Shown here: positions 42,124-51,619 of the stretch, one piece after another
How the letters are laid out: each line of letters begins with the position of its first letter
Numbering within the stretch: position 1 is the first letter of the stretch
Assembly (NCBI RefSeq): GCF_004684085.1
Contig: NZ_SRHZ01000050.1
Span: 1 to 55,997, forward strand
DNA length: 55,997 bases
Direction of reading: 5' to 3'
Origin: Stenotrophomonas maltophilia
GTDB taxonomy: Bacteria; Pseudomonadota; Gammaproteobacteria; Xanthomonadales; Xanthomonadaceae
The notes under the pieces: generated by a model
What the model saw: only the letters and a program-made list of their open reading frames with translations
The model's database searches: none
Told to the model about the DNA's origin: nothing
Position numbers and translations under genes: made by a program

Positions 42124-43212
42124 ATGTTCCCACGCTTGGCCAGCCTGCTCATTCTGAGCATCTGCAGTACCGGCGCACTGGCCGCCGACGCTACGTATCG
42201 GCCAACCTTCCACCCCGATCAGCTGAAGGGTCCGCCCGCAGGTCGCCCGAACGAAGTGCTGGTGCTGGGCAGCCCGCATCTGTCCAGCCTGCCGAAGACC
42301 TTCCAGCCAGCGATGCTGGAGCCCCTGCTGAAGCGGCTGGAGGCCTGGAAACCCACTGCGATCGCAATCGAGAACCTGTCCGGGCTGCAGTGCGATTTCA
42401 TGCGCCGCAATCCGGCCCGTTACGCCGAAAGCGTCTCTGACTACTGCGTCGATCCAGCGCCGGCACATGCCGCTACAGGGCTGGACGTTCCCAGCGCCAA
42501 CGTCGAAATGGAGCGCCTGCTTGCGGATTGGCCGAAAGCGCCCACCGCCGCCGAGCGGCGCCGACTGGCCGCAGTATTCCTGGCTGCAGGCGAGAGCAGC
42601 TCGGCACTCGTGCAGTGGCTGCGCCTGCCGCAGGAAGAGCGCCGCGCCGCAGATGGCCTGTCTCCGGAACTGGTGCAGTTCCTCGACAAGCGCATGGTCC
42701 GCCCCAACGAAGCCGGCATGGTCGCGGGCGTACTTGCCGCGCGCCTGGGCCTGGAGCGGCTGTGGGCGGTGGACGACCACACTGCGGATTCACCCACGCC
42801 GGCCGCCCAGCAGAAGGCTCAAGCGGCCGCCATACGAGGTGCCTGGGACAACGCCTTCGTCAAAGCGCGCATGGCGGCTGACGAACGGCTTGAAGCCAAC
42901 CTTGCTCAACCCGATGGGTTGCTCGCGATGTATCGCGCCTACAACACGCCTGAGACGGCAATGGTCGCCTACAACAGCGACTTCGGCGCGACCCTGGTCG
43001 AACCCTCACCCGAGGGCTTCGGCCGCAATTACGTGGGCTACTGGGAAACCCGCAACCTGCGCATGGTCGCCAACATGCGCGATGTGCTGGGCCAGCATCC
43101 AGGTACGCGCATGCTGACCATCGTTGGCGCGTCGCACAAGGGCTACTACGAGGCTTATCTCAACCTGATGCACGACGTACAGCTGGTCAGCTCGGATGAA
43201 GTCCTGCGCTGA
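42124..43212 (+). CDS. Exported DUF5694-like protein (TraB/ChaN-type fold)
   Basis: 362 residues with a signal peptide (about 1-21, ending ALA-AD). The body starts with VLVLGSPHLS (G49...H52) and ends with LTIVGASHKGYYEAYL (G335, H338): a pair of GxxH blocks at opposite ends of the fold, as in TraB/ChaN/DUF5694 proteins, which are suspected metal-dependent hydrolases. AIAIENLSGLQ and the conserved YNSDFGATL loop also fit. Biochemical function is not established. It is transcribed alone. Confidence 0.72.
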   Translation: MFPRLASLLILSICSTGALAADATYRPTFHPDQLKGPPAGRPNEVLVLGSPHLSSLPKTFQPAMLEPLLKRLEAWKPTAIAIENLSGLQCDFMRRNPARYAESVSDYCVDPAPAHAATGLDVPSANVEMERLLADWPKAPTAAERRRLAAVFLAAGESSSALVQWLRLPQEERRAADGLSPELVQFLDKRMVRPNEAGMVAGVLAARLGLERLWAVDDHTADSPTPAAQQKAQAAAIRGAWDNAFVKARMAADERLEANLAQPDGLLAMYRAYNTPETAMVAYNSDFGATLVEPSPEGFGRNYVGYWETRNLRMVANMRDVLGQHPGTRMLTIVGASHKGYYEAYLNLMHDVQLVSSDEVLR

Positions 43213-43251
43213 CGCAACATGACATGGAGGATGCGGTGATCTTCCACCGCA

Positions 43252-43482
43252 TCACTCCAGCGCATTCCTGCCTGCCCGCCACAGCACGATGCTGGTGGCA
43301 CCGATGCAGGACAGCGTGAACACCAGCAGGGCAACCGCGCCGCCCTGCAGCACCGGCAGCAACGCCTGCGCGTGCAGATCGCCGTGCAACTGTTCCGCAC
43401 GCAGGCAGGCGGCCAGGGCCAGGCACCAACCGACCAGGGCCGGGGCGAAGGCACGCACCGTCACCGGGTTGCAGACATTCAT
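43252..43482 (-). CDS. Small two-helix membrane protein
   Basis: 76 residues with two hydrophobic helices (about 13-27 and 48-68) and a short basic tail (WRAGRNALE). No recognised family. It starts at ATG 43482 and lies between the DUF5694-like and diguanylate cyclase genes. Coding potential rests on length, hydrophobic pattern and position only. Confidence 0.5.
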   Translation of the reverse strand: MNVCNPVTVRAFAPALVGWCLALAACLRAEQLHGDLHAQALLPVLQGGAVALLVFTLSCIGATSIVLWRAGRNALE

Positions 43483-43544
43483 GGGATCACCTGTACCAAG
43501 GGAGGTGCGCGGAGTATTCGCGCAGCTCCTCTCACAGGCTGAGA

Positions 43545-45734
43545 TCAGCCCTCGAGCGGGTCGATGTCGCCGCCCGGCAGCTCACTGGCCTCGCCCTGCA
43601 CCTGTACGTTGTTGCGACCCATCGCCTTGGCCCGGTAGCACTGGGCATCCGCCGCCGCCACCGCCTGGTCCACGCCCATTCCACCCCCCAATGGCGCGAT
43701 ACCAATGCTGGCCCCCACATGCAGGCGGTCCTGATCCCACGGAATCGACAGGGATGCCAGGGTATGCAGCAGTTCACCGCCGATGCGCGCGGCACGTCGC
43801 GGCGTACAGCCGGACAGGATCACCGCGAATTCGTCGCCGCCGAGCCGTGCCACCACATCCGAATCGCGCACGCCATGGCGCAGCACGCTGGCCACCGCCC
43901 ACAGCACCGCATCGCCGGCCAGATGGCCCCAGGTGTCGTTGATCGGCTTGAAGCGGTCCAGGTCGATGTACATCAACGACGCAGCCTGGCCGGTGCGCTC
44001 GACACGGGTGATGGCCTGCTGCAGGTGCACCTCGAAGCCGCGACGGTTGCTCAGCTCGGTCAACGGATCGATCTCGGCCAGATGGCGCGCTTCGCGCTGG
44101 CGCGCGCGCTGCTGGGTGTCGTCGCGCAGCACCCACACCGCGCCGCGCACCCGGCCTTCGTCATCACGCAGCCAGGCGCGGGTCAGGTCGACCGGAATCG
44201 TGGCTGTACCCAGCCGCAGCAGCAGGTCAGCGTGCAGGTCCACCGCGTTGCTTTCCGGGTCCAGCAGCACCGAGACATCCAGCACCGAACCGGGTGCGTA
44301 TTCGGTGGTCAGTGCCAGCACGTCCTGCACCTTGTGCCCGGCCAGCGACAGCGCGCCATCACCGGCCAGGGTGCGCACTGCGGCGGCATTGGCGTAGTCG
44401 ATACGGCCATCCAGGCTGACACTGAGCACCAGGTCGGCAACTGCATCCAGCGTGATGCGGCTGCGCTGCTCACTTTCGAACAGGCGCTGCTCGCTGCTGC
44501 GCTGGGCGCTGATGTCCTGGATCTGCGACACGAAATGCACAGGCTCGCCGTGCTCGTTGCGGACCAGCGACACCGACAGCCGCGCCCAGATCACCTTGCC
44601 GTCGCGATCGAGATAGCGCTTTTCCAGGTGGTAGTGGCTGCGCCGCCCGGCCAGCAGATCCTGCACCAGGGCCAGATCGGTCTGCAGGTCGTCGGGATGC
44701 GTCAGCCGCTGGAAATCGACCTGCAGCAGTTCTTCGCGTGGATAGCCGAGGATCCGGCACAGCGCGTCATTGACGTCCAGCCAGCGCCCTTCCAGCGACA
44801 CCAGTGCCATGCCCAGCGCGGCCGACGTGAACGCACCGGCGAATTTCTCCGCCGACAGGCGTGCTTCGGCGCGCGCCTGCAGGATCTCGGTGATGTCGAT
44901 GGACATGCCGACATAGCCGATCCGCGCGCCGTCGGCACCATCCATGCGGCTGATCGACAGGCGTACCTGGCGTGACTGGCCATCCTTGCGCCGCAGTGTC
45001 CACTGCCGCGAATAAGTCTGCCCATCGGCGCGGGCGCTGAGTGCTTCAAACACGCCCGGCAGGCGTCCGTCCGCCGCCGCCAGCGGGCGCAGCCATGCCG
45101 CCAGCTCGTCCGGATCGTGGAAATCACCCAGTCGGCGCTGGCCGATCACTTCGTCCGCGCTGTATCCCAGCAGGCGTTCCGCGCCGGTATTGAACAGGGT
45201 GATGGTGCCTTCGGTATCGGTAGCGATCACCGCTACCTCGTCGGAGGCATCGACAACGGCCTGCAGTCGCTGCCGGCTCTCGGCCGCATCCTGCCGCGCC
45301 TGCTGCAGCTCGGTCACATCGGCGTGCGCACCGGCCATCCACAGCGGTCGTCCCTGCCCGTCCCATTCGAACACGCGGCCACGGTCGTGGATCCATATCC
45401 ACTGACCATTCTTGTGGCGCATGCGCAGCAGGCAGACGTAGTTGTCGCTGCGGCCATCGAAATGGTCCTCGAGTGCCGCATCCGATAGAACGATGTCGTC
45501 GGGGTGGACCAGCTTCAGGAACGTCTTCTGGCACACCGGCTCCAGCTCTTCCAGTCGATAGCCGACAATCTCGGCCCAGCGCGCGTTGACCCGCATCTCG
45601 CCGGTCTGCACGTTCCATTCCCAGGTGCCGGCTGCGGTGCCGTCGATGATCATCGCCAGGCGCCGGCGCTCCTCGGCCAGCTCCTGCAGCCGCCGCTCCA
45701 GCAGCCCGTTGCCGTTGCTGCCCTGGCCCGCCAT
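43545..45734 (-). CDS. Multi-PAS diguanylate cyclase, cytoplasmic
   Basis: 729 residues without membrane helices. After a short coiled coil (about 10-28) come four PAS/PAC units (about 25-145, 150-285, 295-410, 425-545), several with typical PAS motifs such as WIHDRGRVFEWDGQGRPLWM and VIWARLSVSLVRNEHGEPVH. The GGDEF domain is at about 560-715, with an intact GGDEF (632-636) and RxxD inhibitory site (RDSD, 623-626). It should make c-di-GMP in response to internal cues (redox, light or ligand). No EAL domain is present. The gene appears monocistronic. Confidence 0.92.
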   Translation of the reverse strand: MAGQGSNGNGLLERRLQELAEERRRLAMIIDGTAAGTWEWNVQTGEMRVNARWAEIVGYRLEELEPVCQKTFLKLVHPDDIVLSDAALEDHFDGRSDNYVCLLRMRHKNGQWIWIHDRGRVFEWDGQGRPLWMAGAHADVTELQQARQDAAESRQRLQAVVDASDEVAVIATDTEGTITLFNTGAERLLGYSADEVIGQRRLGDFHDPDELAAWLRPLAAADGRLPGVFEALSARADGQTYSRQWTLRRKDGQSRQVRLSISRMDGADGARIGYVGMSIDITEILQARAEARLSAEKFAGAFTSAALGMALVSLEGRWLDVNDALCRILGYPREELLQVDFQRLTHPDDLQTDLALVQDLLAGRRSHYHLEKRYLDRDGKVIWARLSVSLVRNEHGEPVHFVSQIQDISAQRSSEQRLFESEQRSRITLDAVADLVLSVSLDGRIDYANAAAVRTLAGDGALSLAGHKVQDVLALTTEYAPGSVLDVSVLLDPESNAVDLHADLLLRLGTATIPVDLTRAWLRDDEGRVRGAVWVLRDDTQQRARQREARHLAEIDPLTELSNRRGFEVHLQQAITRVERTGQAASLMYIDLDRFKPINDTWGHLAGDAVLWAVASVLRHGVRDSDVVARLGGDEFAVILSGCTPRRAARIGGELLHTLASLSIPWDQDRLHVGASIGIAPLGGGMGVDQAVAAADAQCYRAKAMGRNNVQVQGEASELPGGDIDPLEG

Positions 45735-45941
45735 CAGCCCGTCCCCCGGCCCGTGCAGGCCGGCTCCCGCCGCAGCGATCCGCTGCAGCGTTCAACGAAG
45801 ACATCGGGTCCTGCTGGCGTCATGGCCCTCCCCAGCGACAGCGGGGAGGCCAAACGCCCCCCTCAGGCGCAAGTGTGCGCAATCACGGGGAAAATCGACA
45901 AGTCCCCCGCCCCGGATCAACCGTGACGGGGGACACGGTCC

Positions 45942-48323
45942 TCAGCTGCGCTTGGCGCGGGCGAAGGCCTCGGCCAGGGCATTGTTGGCCGGGGGCGCGG
46001 CGGGACGGCCGCCATTGCCCTGGCCCCGGTTCGGGCCCCGGTTCTGGCCACCTGCGTCGCGGCGCGGACCCTGCCCCTGGCCGCGCTCATCACGCTGGCC
46101 GGGTCGGCTGGTGGCCTGTCCGGGGGTATCGTCCAGGCGTCGGGTCAGGGCAATGCGCTTGCGCGCCACGTCCACCTCCAGCACCTTCACCTTGACGATA
46201 TCGCCAGCCTTGACCACGTCGCGCGGGTCCTTCACGAACGTGTCGGAAAGCGCCGAGATGTGGATCAGGCCATCCTGGTGCACGCCGATATCGACAAAGG
46301 CACCGAACGCGGCCACGTTGCTGACTACGCCTTCCAGCACCATGCCCTCGCGCAGGTCCTTGATATCCTCGACGCCCTCGGCGAAGCGCGCGGCCTTGAA
46401 CTCGGGGCGCGGGTCACGGCCCGGCTTTTCCAGCTCCTTGAGGATGTCGCGCACGGTCGGCACACCAAACATCTCATCGGTGAACTGCTCGGCCTTCAGG
46501 CCGCGCAGGAAGCTGCCATCACCGATCAGCGCCTTGATCGGGCGCGCGGTGCTGGCGACGATGCGCTCGACCACCGGGTAGGCTTCCGGGTGCACCGCCG
46601 AGGCGTCCAGCGGCTGGTCACCATCGGCGATGCGCAGGAAGCCGGCGCACTGCTCGAAGGTCTTGTCGCCCAGGCGCGCGACCTTCAGCAGGTCCTTGCG
46701 ACGCTTGAACGGGCCATTGTCGTCACGGTGGCGCACGATGTTCTCGGCCACCGTGGCCGACAGGCCGGACACCCGCGACAGCAGCGCGGCCGAGGCGGTG
46801 TTCACGTAGACACCCACGGCGTTCACGCAGTCCTCCACGCGCGCGTCCAGCGCCCGTGCCAGCCGGTACTGGTCCACGTCGTGCTGGTACTGGCCGACAC
46901 CAATCGCCTTGGGTTCGATCTTCACCAGTTCGGCCAGCGGGTCCTGCAGGCGGCGGGCGATCGATACTGCGCCGCGGATCGATACGTCCAGGTCGGGGAA
47001 TTCCCTGGCCGCGAACTCCGAGGCCGAGTACACCGAGGCGCCGGCCTCGCTGACCACGACCTTCTGCAGCTTGGGGTTGGCGGCGGCCTTGATCGCTTCG
47101 CCGGCCAGCCTGTCGGTCTCGCGGCTGGCGGTGCCGTTGCCGATCGCGATCAGCTCCACGTTGTGCCTGGCACACAGCTGCTTGAGGGTCTGCAGCGACT
47201 GGTCCCACTGCCGGCGCGGCTCGTGCGGGTAAATGGTATCGGTGGCGACCAGCTTGCCGGTGGCATCAACCACGGCGATCTTGCAGCCGGTGCGGATGCC
47301 CGGGTCCAGGCCGAGCACAGTCTTCGGGCCAGCCGGTGCGGCCAGCAGCAGATCCTTCAGATTGTCGCCGAACACCGCGATGGCTTCGGCTTCTGCCTTC
47401 TCGCGGGCCTGGTTGAACAGGTCCAGCAGCAGATGGGTATGCAGCTTGGCGCGCCAGGTCAGGCGGCAGGCATCCAGCAGCCAGCGGTCGGCGGCACGGC
47501 CCTGGTCGGAAATGCCGGCCTTGCGCGCCACCCGACCCTCGGCGTACTGGTGGCCAGCCTCGGCCTCGCTGCCCGGGTCCAGCTCCAGGAACAGGATCTC
47601 CTCGCGGCGTGCGCGGAACAGTGCCAGCAGGCGGTGCGACGGAATCTTCGCCAGCGCTTCGGCGTGTTCGAAATAATCGCGGTACTTGGCGCCTTCGGTT
47701 TCCTTGCCCTCGGCCACGCGGGCACGGATCACCCCGGTCTCGCCCAGCCACGTGCGCAGTTCACCGACCAGCGCGGCGTCTTCGCCCCAGCGCTCCATCA
47801 GGATCGCGCGCGCGCCTTCCAGCGCGGCCTTGGTGTCGGCCACGCCCTTGTCGGCGTCGACGAAGGTGGCGGCGAAAACCTGCGGGTCCTGCGTCGGGTC
47901 GGACAGCAGGCCATCGGCCAGCGGTTCCAGGCCGGCCTCGCGGGCAATCTGTGCACGGGTACGGCGCTTGGGCTTGTACGGCAGGTACAGGTCTTCCAGC
48001 CGGCTCTTGGTATCGGCGGCCAGGATGTCGTTGCGCAGCTCGTCGCTGAGCTTGCCCTGCTCGCCGATGCTGGACAGCACCGCCGCACGGCGGTCCTCCA
48101 GCTCGCGCAGGTAGGTCAGGCGCACTTCCAGGTTGCGCAGCTGGGTGTCGTCCAGGCCACCGGTCACTTCCTTGCGGTAGCGGGCGATGAACGGAACGCT
48201 GGCGCCCTCGTCGAGCAGGCCGACGGCGGCGCGTACCTGGGTGGACTGGGCACCGATCTCGTCGGCGATGGTCTGGGCGATCTGCTGGGCGAGCGCGCTC
48301 TGGGCGTTCTTGGCGTCGTGCAT
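45942..48323 (-). CDS. tex: Tex, RNA-binding transcriptional accessory protein
   Basis: 793 residues, the expected length. N-terminal helical Tex domain (about 1-190, [20 protein letters not shown]), YqgF/RuvC-like domain (about 325-450, [19 protein letters not shown]), helix-hairpin-helix pair (about 490-560) and an S1 domain (about 650-720, [20 protein letters not shown]). The extra tail after 725 is rich in Gly, Arg and Gln ([17 protein letters not shown]), likely adding RNA affinity. Tex is thought to act in RNA turnover and transcription, including toxin expression. The start is ATG 48323; upstream codons are not conserved-looking. Confidence 0.94.
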   Translation of the reverse strand: MHDAKNAQSALAQQIAQTIADEIGAQSTQVRAAVGLLDEGASVPFIARYRKEVTGGLDDTQLRNLEVRLTYLRELEDRRAAVLSSIGEQGKLSDELRNDILAADTKSRLEDLYLPYKPKRRTRAQIAREAGLEPLADGLLSDPTQDPQVFAATFVDADKGVADTKAALEGARAILMERWGEDAALVGELRTWLGETGVIRARVAEGKETEGAKYRDYFEHAEALAKIPSHRLLALFRARREEILFLELDPGSEAEAGHQYAEGRVARKAGISDQGRAADRWLLDACRLTWRAKLHTHLLLDLFNQAREKAEAEAIAVFGDNLKDLLLAAPAGPKTVLGLDPGIRTGCKIAVVDATGKLVATDTIYPHEPRRQWDQSLQTLKQLCARHNVELIAIGNGTASRETDRLAGEAIKAAANPKLQKVVVSEAGASVYSASEFAAREFPDLDVSIRGAVSIARRLQDPLAELVKIEPKAIGVGQYQHDVDQYRLARALDARVEDCVNAVGVYVNTASAALLSRVSGLSATVAENIVRHRDDNGPFKRRKDLLKVARLGDKTFEQCAGFLRIADGDQPLDASAVHPEAYPVVERIVASTARPIKALIGDGSFLRGLKAEQFTDEMFGVPTVRDILKELEKPGRDPRPEFKAARFAEGVEDIKDLREGMVLEGVVSNVAAFGAFVDIGVHQDGLIHISALSDTFVKDPRDVVKAGDIVKVKVLEVDVARKRIALTRRLDDTPGQATSRPGQRDERGQGQGPRRDAGGQNRGPNRGQGNGGRPAAPPANNALAEAFARAKRS

Positions 48324-48530
48324 TGCTTCAGGTCTGTGCCGCGGTACGGGAAGACCCCATTCTGGCAACCCACGACGGAGCCGGACAAGGCATTGACAGG
48401 GGGCGAGGTTCAGCGGCGGGGCCGGATTGGACGCCGGCATCCTGGCGAAGAGAGGGCTCGGACTGGCCTTGGGCTGGGATGCCGGCGCGGGCGCGCGATG
48501 GTGAGCGCGCCCTGCCGCGTGTTGCGGAGG

Positions 48531-48746
48531 TCAGCGGTAGTGGCGGGCGGCGCGCTGCATGACGATCTCGTCACGCATGCTTTCCAGGGCCATCAGGCGG
48601 ACCTTGCCGACACCCTGCAGTTCCATGAACCGCTCCGTGTAGAACTCCGGCCCCAGCGCGGTGTCAGCGCGGGATTTGCTGAAGCCGTAGGGCACCACGC
48701 CCTTCTCGCCATCCTTGCTACCACCGACATAAAGAACGATTGCCAT
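48531..48746 (-). CDS. Small conserved-looking protein of unknown function
   Basis: 71 residues (MAIVLYVGGSKDGEKGVVPYGF..., ending IVMQRAARHYR), soluble, with the compact alternating pattern of a small beta-alpha fold. GGAGGA lies 9 bases before the ATG and its upstream region is AT-rich, as for an independently transcribed gene. Similar short proteins beginning IVLYVGG-SKDG are seen near IS or phage DNA, but I cannot name a family. Confidence 0.6.
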   Translation of the reverse strand: MAIVLYVGGSKDGEKGVVPYGFSKSRADTALGPEFYTERFMELQGVGKVRLMALESMRDEIVMQRAARHYR

Positions 48747-49376
48747 GTGATGTATTCCTCCAAATTGCTACTGCGTACTGCACTCGATGAGCGATGCTGC
48801 GAGCTCATCGAGGGAGAGCTTACCGCGTCGAACCTGACTGGAACGTCACGAAGGCTAATGACGATCGGTTGCATGCAGATGACTGCGGGATCGCAGCAGA
48901 ATACTTACGGATCTTTAACTTTCGGCTAACGAATCCGCGGGGGATTCCCGCCAACGGCGCAGCCCCTCGTGGGTGGTTTGGTTGGTCGCGGAAAGCCGGT
49001 TTCCCGAGGGCTGGCCGGGAGAGTGGGTAGGCCGGGGACGCCGTGAACCCATCCATGGGGGCTTGGCCGCGGCATCCATGCCGCAGACACCCCGCCCTAC
49101 CCACCCTCCCGGCCGCTGACAGGTTCCTGATGCCTGCCTCCACCCACGGAAAAGAAAAAAGAAGATCAAAAGCAAAAACAGCGTGGCCGGCTGATTTGTT
49201 GCTTCCTGTAGAGCCAAAGCCATGCCCCGCTCGTGAGCAAGCGCAGCGCGCGACCCGCTTCTGCTGTTCTTTTCTCTTCCGTGGCTGGACGCGCACGAAA
49301 TCTGTCAGCGGCCGGGTGGGTGGGGCTGGCGGGGTATCCGCGGCATGGATGCCGCGGCTAAGCCCCCAGGGTGGAG
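48747..49376. other. Non-coding flank: arm of a nested inverted repeat
   Basis: 630 bases with no gene. 48747-48930 is relatively AT-rich, with two unrelated short hairpins, and is probably the upstream region of the 71-codon gene. From 48932 (GAATCC-GCGGG-GGATTC hairpin) begins a repeat structure: arm A (48951-49050), inner arm B (49055-49122), a central spacer with an A-rich purine tract (49147-49180) and arm B' (49302-49374). The IS element follows at once. Confidence 0.7.
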
Positions 49377-49419
49377 TGACCCCCGGGAGTTGGACGCCAG
49401 ATCCAACCCCGAGGGATAC

Positions 49420-49941
49420 ATGAACAGATACGACGCTCGTTTCAAACTGCAGGTCGCCAAAGAGGCCTGCAAGACCTCCACATCGGTCAAAGCCACTGCC
49501 CGTCGCCATGGCCTGGAGTTCTCCACGGTCAGGCGCTGGGTGGCGACCTATCGGCTGCATGGTTGGCGGGGATTTCATCGCCAGACGCGGTCCTATGATC
49601 TCGCGTTCAAGCTTGCTGTCCTGGACAAGATGAACCAGGACGGCATGTCCGCGCGGGAGGCCACCACCTACTTCCAGATTGGCAGTGCCGGCGCGGTGGG
49701 GCAGTGGCGGCGCCTGTATGCTCAGGGCGGTGCCCAAGCGTTGGCACCGCCCCCGCAGCCGCCCCAAAAGCCGATGAAAAAGAACCGTTCGTCCAAGCCA
49801 CCTGAGGATATGAGCCGCGATGAGCTGCTCAAGGAAGTCGCCTATCTGCGCGCGGAGACCGACTACCTAAAAAAACTCGATGCCTTGATCCGGGAAGAGC
49901 AGGCGGCGCAGGACGCAAAGCGCAAGCCGTCCAAGGATTGA
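49420..49941 (+). CDS. IS150-group transposase OrfA
   Basis: 173 residues. Two helix-turn-helix units (about 8-50, ARFKLQVAKEACKTSTSVKA; and about 60-105, FKLAVLDKMNQDGMSAREAT) bind the inverted repeats, and the C-terminal leucine-zipper-like coil (about 128-160, SRDELLKEVAYLRAETDYLK) mediates pairing. The A7 run at 49869-49875 (CCTAAAAAAACTC) within the coil is a likely -1 frameshift site. From there the orfB frame is open, so an OrfAB fusion can form. Confidence 0.9.
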   Translation: MNRYDARFKLQVAKEACKTSTSVKATARRHGLEFSTVRRWVATYRLHGWRGFHRQTRSYDLAFKLAVLDKMNQDGMSAREATTYFQIGSAGAVGQWRRLYAQGGAQALAPPPQPPQKPMKKNRSSKPPEDMSRDELLKEVAYLRAETDYLKKLDALIREEQAAQDAKRKPSKD

Positions 49942-50771
49942 GGCACGTTCACACCTTATCGCTTCTGCTTGAAGCGGCTGAATTGTCACGTAGCACGTTC
50001 TACTACCAGAACCATGTTCTGGCCCACCCGGATCAGGACGAGGCAGAGCTGTGCGAGCGCATCCGTGCAATCTACGATCAAAGCCAAGGGCGTTATGGCT
50101 ATCGCACGGTGACGTTGGAGCTTGCCAATCAGGGGCATCGGACCAATCACAAGCGGGTGCAGCGCCTGATGGGGGAGATGGGACTGAAATCGCGGGTGCG
50201 TGTGAAGCGCTACCGGGCCTTCAAGGGGGCGGCCAATGTTGTGGTTGGCAATGACCTCAATCGCCAGTTCCATGCCGAGCGGCCCAACCAGAAGTGGGTG
50301 ACCGACGTCACCGAGTTCAAGGTGCAGGGCATGAAGCTGTACCTGTCGCCGATCATGGATCTCTACAACGGCGAAATCGTGGCTTATCAGATCAAGCGTC
50401 GGCCCGTGTTTGACCTTGTGGGTCAGATGCTGGAGGAGGCCATCAAGAAGCTCTCACCGGAAGAGCGACCCATGATCCATTCCGACCAAGGCTGGCAGTA
50501 CCAGCATGAAAACTACCGGCACACGCTGGAAAAGCACTCGTTGAAGCAAAGCATGTCCCGGCGCGGAAACTGCTTGGACAATGCGGCGATGGAGAGCTTC
50601 TTCGGGACGTTGAAGTCGGAATTCTTCTATCTGAACAGCTTTGACAGTATCGAGTGTCTGGAAGCTGGGCTGGTGGAATACATCAAGTACTACAACGAAG
50701 AGCGCATCAAATTGAAATTGAAAGGCCTGAGCCCGGTAAAGTACCGAGAGCGGGCCCAATCGGTCGCCTGA
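49938..50771 (+). CDS. IS150-group transposase OrfB (DDE integrase)
   Basis: 277 residues from the first possible TTG; normally made as the OrfAB fusion by -1 frameshifting. The rve integrase core is complete: WVTDVTEF (D123), MIHSDQGWQYQ (D183) and CLDNAAMESFFGTLKSE (E219), followed by the YIKYYNEERIKLKLKGLSPV tail. HTH_21 lies at about 40-85. The stop is just inside the right inverted repeat. No frameshift or stop interrupts it, so the transposase should be functional. Confidence 0.92.
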   Translation: MRHVHTLSLLLEAAELSRSTFYYQNHVLAHPDQDEAELCERIRAIYDQSQGRYGYRTVTLELANQGHRTNHKRVQRLMGEMGLKSRVRVKRYRAFKGAANVVVGNDLNRQFHAERPNQKWVTDVTEFKVQGMKLYLSPIMDLYNGEIVAYQIKRRPVFDLVGQMLEEAIKKLSPEERPMIHSDQGWQYQHENYRHTLEKHSLKQSMSRRGNCLDNAAMESFFGTLKSEFFYLNSFDSIECLEAGLVEYIKYYNEERIKLKLKGLSPVKYRERAQSVA

Positions 50772-50902
50772 CCCCGTCCAACTCTCGGGGGTCACTTCAG
50801 GGTTGGGTTCACGGCGTCCCCGCCAGCCCCACCCACCCGGCCAGCCCCCAGGAAGCAGGCATTCCGCGACCACCCACGAGGGGCTGCGCCGTTGGCTGGA
50901 AA

Positions 50903-51355
50903 CTACGGCCACCAGCCGTGCCCGAACCGGGCAAAATGATCGGCCGCACGCTCGAACGGGTTGCGCGCACTCACGCCACCACACAGCAGGTACACCGGCA
51001 GGTACAGCGGCCCCAGCACCATGTACTGGTAAACGTGAGCACGCTCGTGGTCATCCAGCCGGATCAGCGGCTCCACGCCCCACCCGGCCTGATGCGCATA
51101 GGTTCGGCAGGAGATGCCCAGGTCATGGCCGGTATGCAGGATCACATTGCCCAATGTGATCGCCCCACCCGGCCCCCACGGCCAGCGGTCGAACACCAGC
51201 GCACAGTCACGGCCGCTCCAGCGCACTGTCGCGCCACCCAGCATGCCGGCCAGGCCGCCGATCACGCCAAGCAGGGAATTGGGTGACGTCCACAGCGCGC
51301 CAAGCACCTGCAGCGCGCGCAGCCAGATCGGCGAGGGCGTCAGGGCAGTCTTCAA
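50903..51355 (-). CDS. Hypothetical membrane-associated protein, HERAHxYQ motif
   Basis: 150 residues starting at TTG 51355, which overlaps the stop of the PspC-domain gene (TTGA); a GTG 27 bases upstream is the alternative. Two hydrophobic stretches (about 25-42 and 107-125) flank a polar middle with GNVILHTGHDLG and DDHERAHVYQY. The latter resembles a zinc-protease HExxH-like helix but reads HERAHVYQ, with H-E-R-A-H in correct spacing, so a metal site is conceivable. Family unknown. Translational coupling to the PspC gene suggests a shared role. Its 3' end meets the repeat arm A'. Confidence 0.6.
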   Translation of the reverse strand: MKTALTPSPIWLRALQVLGALWTSPNSLLGVIGGLAGMLGGATVRWSGRDCALVFDRWPWGPGGAITLGNVILHTGHDLGISCRTYAHQAGWGVEPLIRLDDHERAHVYQYMVLGPLYLPVYLLCGGVSARNPFERAADHFARFGHGWWP

Positions 51356-51555
51356 TCGGCCTCGTTGGGAATCAGCAGCCACAGGATGAGGTAGACCAGG
51401 ATGCCGGGGAAGGCGGCGGACCCCAGCGACAACAGCACGTAGATCACCCGCAACAACGTGGCGTTCCAGCCGAAGCGATGGGCAATACCGCCCATCACGC
51501 CGGCAATCATGCGGTCGTTCAATGAACGCGACAGCGTGCGCGGCGTGATGTTCAT
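51352..51555 (-). CDS. PspC-domain protein
   Basis: 67 residues: a PspC domain only (SLNDRMIAGVMGGIAHRFGW; NATLLRVIYVLLSLGSAAFPG) with one membrane helix pair at about 33-62. PspC proteins serve in envelope stress responses or as short membrane regulators. ATG 51555 has AGGAG 7 bases ahead. The 150-residue gene overlaps its stop. No pspA or pspB is adjacent. Confidence 0.85.
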   Translation of the reverse strand: MNITPRTLSRSLNDRMIAGVMGGIAHRFGWNATLLRVIYVLLSLGSAAFPGILVYLILWLLIPNEAD

Positions 51556-51585
51556 GCGGGTTCTCCTAGGCCACGGGAAAAAGCA

Positions 51586-51607
51586 GTCGAGCATGGCTCG
51601 ACTCTAC
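51586..51607. repeat. SMAG repeat (GTCGAGC type)
   Basis: GTCGAGCATGGCTCGACTCTAC, shown here only as the 5-bp-plus arms GTCGAGC/GCTCGAC with the CTAC tip, lies 31 bases upstream of the PspC-domain start and just after the DUF5329-like gene. Confidence 0.85.
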
Positions 51608-51619
51608 ACCGCCCCCTGT

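Larger units (their letters stand above)
49377..50794 (+). mobile_element. IS3-family element, IS150 group
   Basis: 1418 bp. The terminal inverted repeats TGACCCCCGGGAGTTGGAC (49377-49395) and its partner (50776-50794) match at 18 of 19 positions. It contains orfA and orfB in the -1 arrangement with an A7 slip site. No clear target duplication was seen; the immediate flanks are GGTGGAG and CTTCAGG. The element looks complete and may be active. It interrupts the nested inverted repeat. Confidence 0.92.
48951..50899. repeat. Large nested inverted repeat interrupted by the IS
   Basis: Arm A (48951-49050, AACGGCGCAGCCCCTCGTGG at its outer part) is matched by its inverted copy A' (50808-50899) on the far side of the IS. 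Arms B (49055-49122) and B' (49302-49374) match inside. Without the 1.4-kb insertion the arms would form a cruciform-like element of about 0.5 kb. Confidence 0.75.

Noticed and set aside
46260..48929. A plus-strand open frame of 889 codons opposite tex
   Set aside because: Low-complexity His/Gln/Arg-rich product with no recognisable domain; the minus strand encodes a complete Tex protein.
49377..50794. Target-site duplication of the IS
   Set aside because: Bases flanking the inverted repeats (GGTGGAG and CTTCAGG) do not form a convincing direct repeat.
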